Source: Acidobacteriaceae bacterium (GTDB taxonomy: Bacteria > Acidobacteriota > Terriglobia > Terriglobales > Acidobacteriaceae). From it: 5,987 nucleotides of DNA. The position numbers and the translations under genes were made by a program. The stretch is from positions 1 to 5,987 of the forward strand of contig PLBX01000531.1 in the NCBI GenBank assembly GCA_003135495.1. The letters are read 5' to 3'. Shown here one piece after another: positions 1 through 5,478 of the stretch (its first letter is position 1; each line of letters starts with the position of its first letter). The notes below the pieces were generated by a model. The model was given only the letters and a program-made list of their open reading frames with translations. It had not been told where the DNA came from and ran no database searches.

Positions 1-1203
1 GTTGCGGTTGCGACTGCCATGATCGCGGTCGCGACTGATATTGGGGACAAGATTAATCGCGAATTACGCAGCTACGGCGCGAATCTGGTGGTGACTCCGC
101 AGGAAGATACGCTCGACGTGGAGGTGGGCGGCGTTAATCTGAAGCCTCCGAGCGACGGGACGTTTCTTAGCGAGGCCGATCTTCCGAAGATTCGCGGGAC
201 TTTCTGGCATAACAATATTGTTGGATTCTCTCCGATGCTGCCTGTCACGGTGAAAATTGGCGGCGGTGCGGAGGATGTAACTCTGGTTGGAACCTACTTC
301 AACAAACCGTTGCACTTTGGCAAACAGGATTTTACGACCGGAGTGCGGATCACGCATCCGTGGTGGAAAATTTCTTGCGGCGATAAAGAGCCGGCAAATT
401 GCAGCTGGCCTGTGGACGATTCGCAGAATGTGCTGCTCGGTGAGCGGCTCGCAGCCAAGCTCAAACAGAAAACGGGCGGCACCATCGAAGTTGCGGGCCG
501 GCAAGTTTCGGTAGCGGGAATTCTTTCTACGGGCGGTGCCGAGGACGATCAGATCGTTGCGCCCATCGCGCTGGCCCAGCAAATTATCGGCAAGCCGGGC
601 GCGGTGCGGCGTGTTTACGTCAGCGCTCTCACGAAGCCTCCGGATGCGCTCTCGGTTCGCGATCCTAAATCAATGACGCCCGAAGTGTACGACCGGTGGT
701 ATTGCTCTCCTTATGTGGAGTCGATTGCTTACCAGTTGCAGGAAGTGATTCCGCATTCGCATGCGGAGCAGATTCGGCAAGTGGCACAGAACGAAGGTAC
801 GGTCCTTTCGCGGATCAAGGGACTGATGCTGCTGGTCACGCTGGCCGCTCTGTTGGCGTCAGCGCTCGCAGTGTCTGCTGCCATGGCTACGGCGATTTTT
901 GAGCGCCGTGTCGAAGTTGGACTGATGAAGGCACTGGGCGCAGGCAGCTTCGCAGTATCCTCGATATTTTTTGCCGAGGCGTTGCTGCTGGCAATCGTGG
1001 GCGGGGTTGCAGGATTCTCCGCGGGAGCGCTGCTTGCTCACCAGATTGGCCGCTCGATTTTCAAGTCGCAGATTTCGATTGAGCCGGTGCTCTTCCCTAT
1101 CATCATTGCTATTGCGGTCTTGGTGACTTTTGCCGGAAGCGCGGCTGCGATACGACGCGCTGTGAAATTCGATCCCGTGTTTGCGCTGCGAGGTGAGGGA
1201 TGA
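1..1203 (+). CDS. ABC transporter permease, MacB/FtsX type (5' end outside window)
   Basis: Membrane subunit of an ABC transporter, probably pairing with the next permease and the ATPase at 2549. The frame is open from base 1, and the ATG at 19 is not the start: the preceding residues VAVATA align with VAAAVATAMM inside the first membrane helix of the paralogue downstream, so roughly 30-60 residues are missing. Counting from base 1 (400 residues) I see the end of TM1 (1-11), a large extracytoplasmic domain (about 12-270), then three hydrophobic segments near 275-298, 318-348 and 362-384. An FtsX-like stretch ERRVEVGLMKALGA (about 301-314) follows TM2. Family-like features are GANLVV after TM1, a WWK...WP motif (121-137) and YCSPYVESIAYQ (235-246). 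The WWK...WP interval holds two cysteines (126, 134) absent from the paralogue. By recollection, such permeases accompany P19/FTR1 iron-uptake clusters (Campylobacter Cj1661/Cj1662); the substrate is inferred, not shown. Confidence 0.9.
   Translation, partial: VAVATAMIAVATDIGDKINRELRSYGANLVVTPQEDTLDVEVGGVNLKPPSDGTFLSEADLPKIRGTFWHNNIVGFSPMLPVTVKIGGGAEDVTLVGTYFNKPLHFGKQDFTTGVRITHPWWKISCGDKEPANCSWPVDDSQNVLLGERLAAKLKQKTGGTIEVAGRQVSVAGILSTGGAEDDQIVAPIALAQQIIGKPGAVRRVYVSALTKPPDALSVRDPKSMTPEVYDRWYCSPYVESIAYQLQEVIPHSHAEQIRQVAQNEGTVLSRIKGLMLLVTLAALLASALAVSAAMATAIFERRVEVGLMKALGAGSFAVSSIFFAEALLLAIVGGVAGFSAGALLAHQIGRSIFKSQISIEPVLFPIIIAIAVLVTFAGSAAAIRRAVKFDPVFALRGEG
1190..1199 (+). promoter_or_regulatory. 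Ribosome binding site for second permease
   Basis: GAGGTGAGGG lies just before the ATG at 1200, inside the last codons of the first permease. The GAGG core (1190-1193) is 6 bases from the start. Together with the ATGA stop/start overlap it supports translational coupling and the choice of the ATG at 1200 over the internal ATG at 1284. Confidence 0.6.
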
Positions 1204-2372
1204 GCACCATCGGGGCGCTGCAAAATCCCAAGAATGTCGTTGATCGTCGGGTCCGGGCGGCTCGTACTTCGCCGTCCGTCTCGATGTTTGGACGCATGCT
1301 GGTGCGTGCAGCTGTGCTTCGCCGTCGACGCGCGGCGTCGGCTTTGCTGGCTATGGTGGTTGCCGCGGCGGTTGCGACGGCGATGATGAATCTGTATGTC
1401 GATGTGCAAGCGAAACTTCGCACTGAGTTCCGCAACTATGGAGCCAATGTAGTTGTTGTGGCCAAGAACGGCGAGTCGCTGCCGAGCGACGCGATGGCCA
1501 CCGTTGAATCTACTCTGGGGACGAAGACACTGGCCGTGCCTTTCTCCTATGTTGTCGCACGCACTAACGATGGGCAATCGGTGGTGGTGGTTGGAACTGA
1601 CTTTGCTCGCGCGCGGCAGTTGAATCATTGGTGGAAGGTGAGCCGGTGGCCACAGGCTCCAGAGGAAGCTCTGATCGGGATGCGGGCGGCTTCGGCTGTG
1701 AGTGCTAATCGTCAGCCGTTTGACCTTACTTTTCAGGGCAAGGCGATTCATCTTGTTCCGGCAGGGATGCTACAGACTGGAGCGGGTGAGGACAGCCGAA
1801 TCTATCTTGATCAAACTGAATTTCAGAATTGGACTGGGGTTGCGCCCTCGACCATTGAAGTTGCGGCTAGTGGAACGGCTGCGGATGTGGAGGCTGCAGT
1901 TCGCCAGTTGACTCAGAGTTTGCCTTCCGCTGACATCCGTCCGGTGCGGCAGATTATGGAGGGCGAGGCCAACGTGCTGAACAAAACGCGCGCCACGCTT
2001 TATGCTTCCGCTACCCTGGTCGTGCTTACTTCTGCGTTGTGCGTGCTGGCCACGCTTATTGGATGGGTCTTTGATCGCCGGCGCGACTTTGCAATCATGA
2101 AAGCGCTAGGCGCTTCGGAACGTCTCGTGAATGGATTCTTTGCGGCTGAGGCGGCGGTTTTGGGCGTGGTCGGCGCGGTGCTTGGATTTTTAATTGGGAT
2201 TGGAGTCGCGGTTTGGATTGGGCGGGTTAACTTCCACGCTCCGGTGGTGCCAAGGCTCAGCGTGTTTCCGTATGTGCTGGCGGGGAGTGTGACCGTGGCG
2301 CTGCTTTCGGCGGTTGTGCCGATTGGACTGCTGCGGCGGGTGCAACCAGCTATTATTTTGAGGGGAGAGTAG
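1200..2372 (+). CDS. ABC transporter permease, MacB/FtsX type (second paralogue)
   Basis: Second membrane subunit of the same transporter, 390 residues. Its start overlaps the stop of the first permease by four bases (ATGA) and has a good ribosome binding site, so the two are co-translated. The layout is a basic cytoplasmic N-terminus (RRRRAA, 41-46), TM1 about 46-66, an extracytoplasmic domain about 67-262, TM2 about 267-290, TM3 about 313-341 and TM4 about 355-377. It ends in ILRGE, close to the FALRGEG end of its partner. FDRRRDFAIMKALGAS (291-306) is the FtsX-family cytoplasmic coupling stretch. Shared with the first permease are FRNYGANVVVV, HWWKVSRWP (143-151) and TGAGED (193-198), so the pair arose by duplication and likely forms a heterodimer. 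The first ~28 residues look unlike the family, whose proteins often begin near M29 (base 1284); that alternative start cannot be excluded. Four-helix MacB-fold proteins often drive conformational work rather than forming a classical import channel. Confidence 0.92.
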   Translation: MSTIGALQNPKNVVDRRVRAARTSPSVSMFGRMLVRAAVLRRRRAASALLAMVVAAAVATAMMNLYVDVQAKLRTEFRNYGANVVVVAKNGESLPSDAMATVESTLGTKTLAVPFSYVVARTNDGQSVVVVGTDFARARQLNHWWKVSRWPQAPEEALIGMRAASAVSANRQPFDLTFQGKAIHLVPAGMLQTGAGEDSRIYLDQTEFQNWTGVAPSTIEVAASGTAADVEAAVRQLTQSLPSADIRPVRQIMEGEANVLNKTRATLYASATLVVLTSALCVLATLIGWVFDRRRDFAIMKALGASERLVNGFFAAEAAVLGVVGAVLGFLIGIGVAVWIGRVNFHAPVVPRLSVFPYVLAGSVTVALLSAVVPIGLLRRVQPAIILRGE

Positions 2373-2393
2373 CGTGCTGCGGTCGCAGACCTA

Positions 2394-2407
2394 GCGGCTA
2401 AAGCCGC
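2394..2407. repeat. Short hairpin repeat, GCGGCT/AGCCGC
   Basis: Perfect 6-bp inverted repeat with an AA loop, 22 bases after the stop of the second permease. It is one of three hairpins in the 176-bp gap before the ATPase. It has the same core (GCGGCT..AGCCGC) as the larger hairpin at 2427, so it is probably a member of the same dispersed repeat family. There is no U-run, so it is not a typical terminator. Confidence 0.6.
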
Positions 2408-2426
2408 AAGTTGGTTGGCGACTAAT

Positions 2427-2446
2427 GGCGCGGCTGAAGCCGCGCC
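2427..2446. repeat. Hairpin repeat, GGCGCGGCT/AGCCGCGCC
   Basis: Perfect 9-bp inverted repeat with a two-base GA loop (effectively an 8-bp stem with a TGAA tetraloop). It shares its core with the hairpin at 2394. The pattern resembles the REP-like 'gcggctgaagccgc' units I associate with acidobacterial intergenic DNA. It sits inside a presumed operon and has no following T-run. Confidence 0.7.
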
Positions 2447-2487
2447 CCTTCAAAGAACTCGTTGAGAAACATTCTGTGCTTGTGATT

Positions 2488-2507
2488 GCCGGGCGAGGAC
2501 GCCCGGC
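2488..2507. repeat. Hairpin repeat, GCCGGGCG/CGCCCGGC
   Basis: Perfect 8-bp inverted repeat with loop AGGA, 41 bases before the ATPase start. The sequence differs from the two hairpins upstream, so a different repeat family is represented. In mRNA it would form a very stable stem ahead of the ATPase ribosome binding site without covering it. Confidence 0.7.
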
Positions 2508-2535
2508 GCTCCATCGATAAGTTGATTAGTTAGAT

Positions 2536-2543
2536 AGGGAAAG
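2536..2543 (+). promoter_or_regulatory. Ribosome binding site for the ATPase gene
   Basis: AGGGAAAG five bases before the ATG at 2549 is a plausible Shine-Dalgarno site and fixes that start. The protein then opens with MIRLNNVTKSY, the usual first beta strand of an ABC ATPase. Confidence 0.55.
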
Positions 2544-2548
2544 ATTCG

Positions 2549-3787
2549 ATGATTCGACTTAATAATGTTACTAAGAGTTATCCTGCTCGAGCGGAAGAGA
2601 ATAATGGCGGGCATAGCTTGATTAATGCGCTTGACGATATTTCTATTTCTATCGCAGCGGGCGAGTGGGTTGCGATGATGGGGCCGTCGGGGTCGGGCAA
2701 AAGTACGACTGTCAACCTTATTGGCTGCCTTGATCGTCCGACTAGCGGCGAGATTTGGTTGGATGGGAAAAATGTTGCGGGGCTTAGCGCATCTGAACTA
2801 AATCATGTTCGCGCGGAAACGATTGGCTTTGTGTTTCAGCAATTTCACATGATTCCCTATCTCACGGCAGTTGAGAACGTGATGCTCGCGCAATATTTTC
2901 ACAGCATGACGGATGAAAAAGAAGCGCTGGAGGCGCTGGACCGGGTGGGGCTGAAGGATCGGGCGGGGCACTTGCCTTCGCAGCTTTCTGGAGGCGAGCA
3001 ACAGCGCGTTTGTATTGCGCGGGCTTTGATTAACGATCCCAAGATTGTGCTGGCTGACGAGCCTACCGGAAATCTTGATGCTGCGAATGAAGAGATTGTG
3101 TTGCGATTGCTGCGGGAACTTCATCAGCAGGGGCGCACGATTGTGATGGTGACGCATGATCCCGTGGTCGCCCGTCTGGCGGACCGGCGCATTGAACTGC
3201 ATCATGGAAAAATTGCGGCGCAGGAAGTTTTTGCCATGGCCGATGATGAGCAGTTCGATGAAGTGCTGGAAGAATTATTTGCCTTGGAAGAGCACGGGCA
3301 ACTGGCGGAGATTGGGCGGATGGAAGTGCACGGGGCGCTTCCGGTATCGATTGCGGTAGAGAAAATGGCTGCCATGGGATTGGTTACAACGCGTCCCCAT
3401 CCACCGGAGGCGCACGATCACAAGCCGTTTGTTAATCCTTGCCATGACGCGCTGAAACCTACCGGCTTTTCTACTGGCGATGGGTCGTTGATCGTTGAAC
3501 TCACTGCGCGCGGACATCAGCGGGCTGCGGACATTATTCGACGGCATCGACTGGCCGAGCGATTGTTTACGGATTCGCTTGCCATGGACAGCGAGACTGA
3601 AATCGAGCAGCAGGCTTGCAAGTTCGAGCACATACTCTCGCCAGAAGCCACCGACAAAATCTGCACCTTTCTAAATCATCCGCTTACTTGCCCGCATGGA
3701 GCGGCGATTCCTCCGGGGCCATGCTGCGGACGGCGGGCAGAGCCTCGGTCAACGTCGTCTTCAGATGCGTTGTCTCGTCGCGCGTAG
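2549..3787 (+). CDS. ABC transporter ATPase fused to a DtxR-type metal-sensor domain
   Basis: Cytoplasmic motor subunit for the two upstream permeases, 412 residues against about 220-250 for a stand-alone MacB/LolD-type ATPase. The ATPase domain is complete: Walker A GPSGSGKST (45-53), Q-loop FVFQQF (Q97), signature LSGGEQQR (146-153), Walker B IVLADEP (166-172), D-loop NLD (175-177) and H-loop H203. From about residue 233 it runs without a break into a DtxR/IdeR-like module: a helix-turn-helix region (about 237-279), an enlarged wing (about 280-318), then LTARG..AADIIRRHRLAERLFTD and ACKFEHILSPE, the metal-binding and dimerisation core. The carboxy end carries a CPHG..IPPG.CC tail (381-393) and no SH3-like third domain. 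The fusion is in one frame with no overlap or slippery run, so it does not look like a sequencing error. I infer ATP-driven transport tied to Fe or a similar metal, with the fused domain either gating the motor or acting as a tethered regulator. Transport direction and substrate are not visible. Confidence 0.93.
   Translation: MIRLNNVTKSYPARAEENNGGHSLINALDDISISIAAGEWVAMMGPSGSGKSTTVNLIGCLDRPTSGEIWLDGKNVAGLSASELNHVRAETIGFVFQQFHMIPYLTAVENVMLAQYFHSMTDEKEALEALDRVGLKDRAGHLPSQLSGGEQQRVCIARALINDPKIVLADEPTGNLDAANEEIVLRLLRELHQQGRTIVMVTHDPVVARLADRRIELHHGKIAAQEVFAMADDEQFDEVLEELFALEEHGQLAEIGRMEVHGALPVSIAVEKMAAMGLVTTRPHPPEAHDHKPFVNPCHDALKPTGFSTGDGSLIVELTARGHQRAADIIRRHRLAERLFTDSLAMDSETEIEQQACKFEHILSPEATDKICTFLNHPLTCPHGAAIPPGPCCGRRAEPRSTSSSDALSRRA
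3245..3727 (+). other. DtxR/IdeR-like metal-responsive domain within the ATPase
   Basis: Residues 233-393 of the ATPase protein. A hand alignment to Corynebacterium DtxR from memory is gapless from I255 to V279 over helices 2-3, conserving V41, S42, V45, M48, G52, L53 and V54 equivalents. It is gapless again from G322 through the metal core. Ligand equivalents are H333 (DtxR H79), E337 (E83), C357 (C102), E360 (E105) and H361 (H106). E353 stands at H98 and E238 at M10. Cys at the C102 position is the iron-type DtxR/IdeR choice; MntR has Glu there. DNA-contact positions differ (T40 to P, Q43 to I), the helix 1-2 loop is about 3 residues shorter, and the wing is about 29 residues longer. Metal sensing therefore looks kept, while DNA binding is uncertain. 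Confidence 0.85.
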
Positions 3788-3800
3788 GGCTTCGAGGAAA

Positions 3801-3846
3801 AACCTTAACCACAGGGGGCACGGGGGTCTCACGGAGCACACAGGGA
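3801..3846 (+). repeat. Dispersed intergenic repeat, left copy
   Basis: The segment contains ACCAC...GG.CAC...GG then TCACGGAG (3808-3836), in the 90-bp gap between convergent genes. It matches, in inverted orientation and with one single-base indel, the sequence at 5959-5987. I recognise the general pattern as a common acidobacterial intergenic repeat, by memory only. It carries no coding signal. Confidence 0.55.
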
Positions 3847-3865
3847 AGATCTATTTCGTCTTCCC
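3843..3865 (+). terminator. Possible weak terminator hairpin between convergent genes
   Basis: GGGAAGA (3843-3849) pairs perfectly with TCTTCCC (3859-3865) around a 9-base loop. It lies 55 bases after the ATPase stop. A T-rich stretch occurs only further on (about 3877-3886), not directly after the stem, and no U-run follows on the minus strand. It is in the right place to end either transcript, but it is not a canonical terminator. Confidence 0.3.
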
Positions 3866-3877
3866 GAAAAGGCTAGT

Positions 3878-4480
3878 TTATTTTTTGCTGAAAAACTTTC
3901 CGACGCCTAGTCGGACTTGGACTGTATTTACTCCTGGATTTGGAACGGTCAGGCCGGCATTTGAGATGTGCATGTAGCGGAGATCTACGGACCAGGCGTG
4001 CTCTCCTAGAAAATGGGTGCCGAGGGCGGCGCCTGTCGTGAAGTTGATGGTCGACGTTCCGGAGGGAACATCGTGTGTGGTGAACAACGTTCCGCCATTT
4101 AGTTCCAGGTACGGAGAGACGTGGCCGCGAGCGGCGAAAATCCATTTAAAAACTACTGGGTTTACTCCTGCTCCGTAGGCTGTGTCGGCGCGCTGAAAGA
4201 CCAGGAATGCGGGCACGGCGTCGACTGCGTATTCAAATCTTCCTTTTAAAAATCCAGGGCCGTGAGGCGCGGTCAGAATCCAACCGTAGCGGACTCCGGC
4301 GTTCCAAACGTTCGTGTCTTGAGTGCCTCCGGAAACCGAGTGGCCGCCGCTGGTCCAGAGCTGGAGTTCACGGCCTCCTTCTTCGGGGCGATCTTGCGCG
4401 GAAGCAGTCAAGATTGCGGCGAGGATGGTTATAAAGAGTGACAGGATGAAACGGCACGGCTTCCGCGGAGAGTGGGTCAT
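3878..4480 (-). CDS. PagL-like lipid A 3-O-deacylase / acyloxyacyl hydrolase
   Basis: Predicted outer-membrane beta-barrel enzyme of the PagL/acyloxyacyl hydrolase family, which removes the 3-O acyl chain from lipid A. With the ATG at 4480 the protein has 200 residues and a clear signal peptide: basic MTHSPRKPCR, hydrophobic FILSLFITILAAIL, and likely cleavage at ASA-QD (after 28). The open frame reaches a TTG at 4564, but that would bury the signal peptide behind 28 unrelated residues and place the start upstream of a candidate promoter. Family-like stretches are NVWNAGVRYGWILT (57-70), FEYAVDAVPAFLV (82-94), APYLEL-like VSPYLELNGG (121-130), and the signature RYMHISNAGLTVPNPGVNTVQV (168-189, given in part). 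H171 and S173 match the catalytic His and Ser. In Pseudomonas PagL the catalytic Glu lies 14 residues after the His; here that position is N185. No convincing Shine-Dalgarno site precedes the start. Activity is therefore plausible but unproven. Confidence 0.85.
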   Translation of the reverse strand: MTHSPRKPCRFILSLFITILAAILTASAQDRPEEGGRELQLWTSGGHSVSGGTQDTNVWNAGVRYGWILTAPHGPGFLKGRFEYAVDAVPAFLVFQRADTAYGAGVNPVVFKWIFAARGHVSPYLELNGGTLFTTHDVPSGTSTINFTTGAALGTHFLGEHAWSVDLRYMHISNAGLTVPNPGVNTVQVRLGVGKFFSKK

Positions 4481-4506
4481 AGGGTCGGCATTGGATCGAC
4501 ATCGAA

Positions 4507-4535
4507 AAGATACGCGAAGGTGGCGCGGGAAACAA
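4507..4535 (-). promoter_or_regulatory. Candidate sigma70-type promoter for the PagL-like gene
   Basis: On the minus strand, TTGTTT (4530-4535) and TATCTT (4507-4512) are separated by exactly 17 bases. Transcription would begin near 4500, giving a leader of about 20 bases before the ATG at 4480. This supports the shorter gene start. The call is by eye; match quality is moderate. Confidence 0.4.
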
Positions 4536-4571
4536 ATGCCGCGGTGCCAACGGGGTGAAGTCAAATTCTAG

Positions 4572-4583
4572 CGCCTGAAGGCG
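4572..4583. repeat. Small hairpin CGCCT/AGGCG
   Basis: Perfect 5-bp inverted repeat with a GA loop, in the 183-bp gap between the dehydrogenase and the PagL-like gene. It is of the same style (GA loop, GC stem) as the hairpin at 2427 and probably related repeat debris. Confidence 0.4.
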
Positions 4584-4604
4584 TGTTCCTGACGGCGGAG
4601 TTGC

Positions 4605-4624
4605 GGCATGCCTGCAGGCATGCC
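4605..4624. repeat. Perfect 20-bp palindrome
   Basis: GGCATGCCTG followed directly by its reverse complement, a loopless perfect palindrome containing nested GGCATGCC units. It lies 39 bases beyond the stop of the minus-strand dehydrogenase. It has no U-run on either side, so it is not a standard terminator. It could be a repeat-family hairpin, the remnant of one, or a symmetric protein-binding site. Confidence 0.6.
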
Positions 4625-4663
4625 CTGATACGAACCAACGTCACGACTTTGGATTACTAGGGT

Positions 4664-5404
4664 TCACAATCCCAGGCCACCATCTACCAACATTATTTGG
4701 CCGGTAATAAAGTGGGGGGCTGCCGCGAAGAACATTACGGCGGCGGCTACATCTGCCGCGGTGCCGTTTCGGAGCATGGGAGTTTGCTTGGCCATTTTTT
4801 TCATGAATGCGGTGGCGGATTTTTCTCCCAGGTCGATCATGCCGGGAGCTACTGTGTTCACGGCAATGTCAGGGGCGAGCGACTTTGCCATGGCTTGAGT
4901 CAGCATGTGCAGAGCGGCTTTGGACGAGCAGTAATGAGCGTGCGAGGCCCAGGGACGAAGGCCTCCGAGAGAGCCCATATTGACGATGCGGCCTCGGCGC
5001 TTTTTTAAGTACGGCAGGGCCTCCCGAGATACCAGAAACGGGCCGCGGGTGTTGGTGGCAAAAATATCGTCCCACTCAGCGACAGTGATTTTTTCGAAGT
5101 CTATTGTTTCGTAAATGGCCGCATTATTTACCAGCACATCGATGGCGCCGAGTTCGCTGGCTACTTCTTTTATCATCTCGCTGACATTTTTTTCGTCGGT
5201 AACGTCGCAGCGTATAGCCAACGCCTCGACGTCATGATTCGCCAATTCGGCCACTAGTGCTCGGGCCTCGCGTGCTGACGTGCGATAGGTGATTGCGACG
5301 TTGGCGCCGGCGGCGGCGGCGGCGAGGGCAATGGCTCGGCCCAGGCGCTTTGCTGCTCCTGTTACGAGGACGGTCTTGCCGGATAGTAGTCTTTTGTCTG
5401 TCAT
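4664..5404 (-). CDS. SDR-family NADP-dependent oxidoreductase, pteridine-reductase-like
   Basis: Cytosolic classical short-chain dehydrogenase/reductase, 246 residues, the usual length for the family. The cofactor motif is TGAAKRLGR (15-23); Arg replaces the middle Gly of the common TGxxxGxG, as in pteridine reductase PTR1 and FolM. Arg41 and Ser43 after the second strand (TYRTS) suggest NADPH. Further landmarks are D67, NNAA (93-96), N118, catalytic S145 (in NMGS), Y158 and K162 (YCSSK), and APGM (187-190). The FITGQIMLVDGG end is typical. The substrate could be a pterin/folate or an acyl/keto compound; FabG-like or unassigned SDR roles remain possible. The ATG at 5404 leaves the Rossmann strand at the expected distance, though no clear Shine-Dalgarno site precedes it. 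It is upstream of and collinear with the PagL-like gene, but the 183-bp gap with its own candidate promoter argues against a tight operon. Confidence 0.93.
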   Translation of the reverse strand: MTDKRLLSGKTVLVTGAAKRLGRAIALAAAAAGANVAITYRTSAREARALVAELANHDVEALAIRCDVTDEKNVSEMIKEVASELGAIDVLVNNAAIYETIDFEKITVAEWDDIFATNTRGPFLVSREALPYLKKRRGRIVNMGSLGGLRPWASHAHYCSSKAALHMLTQAMAKSLAPDIAVNTVAPGMIDLGEKSATAFMKKMAKQTPMLRNGTAADVAAAVMFFAAAPHFITGQIMLVDGGLGL

Positions 5405-5426
5405 TTTTATCTATTATTGCGCAGTA

Positions 5427-5448
5427 GAGACGGGGCTTGCCCCGTCTC
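5427..5448. repeat. Hairpin repeat, GAGACGGGGC/GCCCCGTCTC
   Basis: Perfect 10-bp inverted repeat with a TT loop, 23 bases upstream of the dehydrogenase start, in the divergent intergenic region. It is the first of two 'GACG..' hairpins of similar design there (the other begins at 5479). The pattern resembles acidobacterial dispersed repeats. Confidence 0.7.
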
Positions 5449-5478
5449 CTTTGACCCCGCGGATGGACTCATGGGGGA

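Noticed and set aside
64..582. Minus-strand 172-codon open frame
   Set aside because: Antisense shadow of the first permease; low-complexity Arg-rich translation without family features.
19..1203. ATG at 19 as the true start of the first permease
   Set aside because: The frame is open to base 1 and the residues before the ATG align with the first membrane helix of the second permease, so the gene begins outside the window.
1038..1751. Minus-strand 237-codon open frame
   Set aside because: It lies antisense to both permease genes, its translation is Arg/His/Ser-rich with no recognisable domain, and it has no plausible start context.
2394..2507. Hairpins as a rho-independent terminator or a CRISPR array
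   Set aside because: None is followed by a T-run, and the units differ in sequence with no regular spacers.
3843..3865. Strong bidirectional terminator between the convergent genes
   Set aside because: The stem is only 7 bp and lacks an immediate U-run on either strand, so it is kept only as a low-confidence terminator.
3616..3977. Two plus-strand open frames at the end of the ATPase and into the convergent gap
   Set aside because: They are out of frame with the fused gene, overlap the dispersed repeat and the PagL-like gene, and resemble no protein I know.
4481..4564. Amino-terminal extension of the PagL-like protein from a TTG at 4564
   Set aside because: It would bury a clear signal peptide behind 28 residues and run across a candidate promoter; the ATG at 4480 is better.
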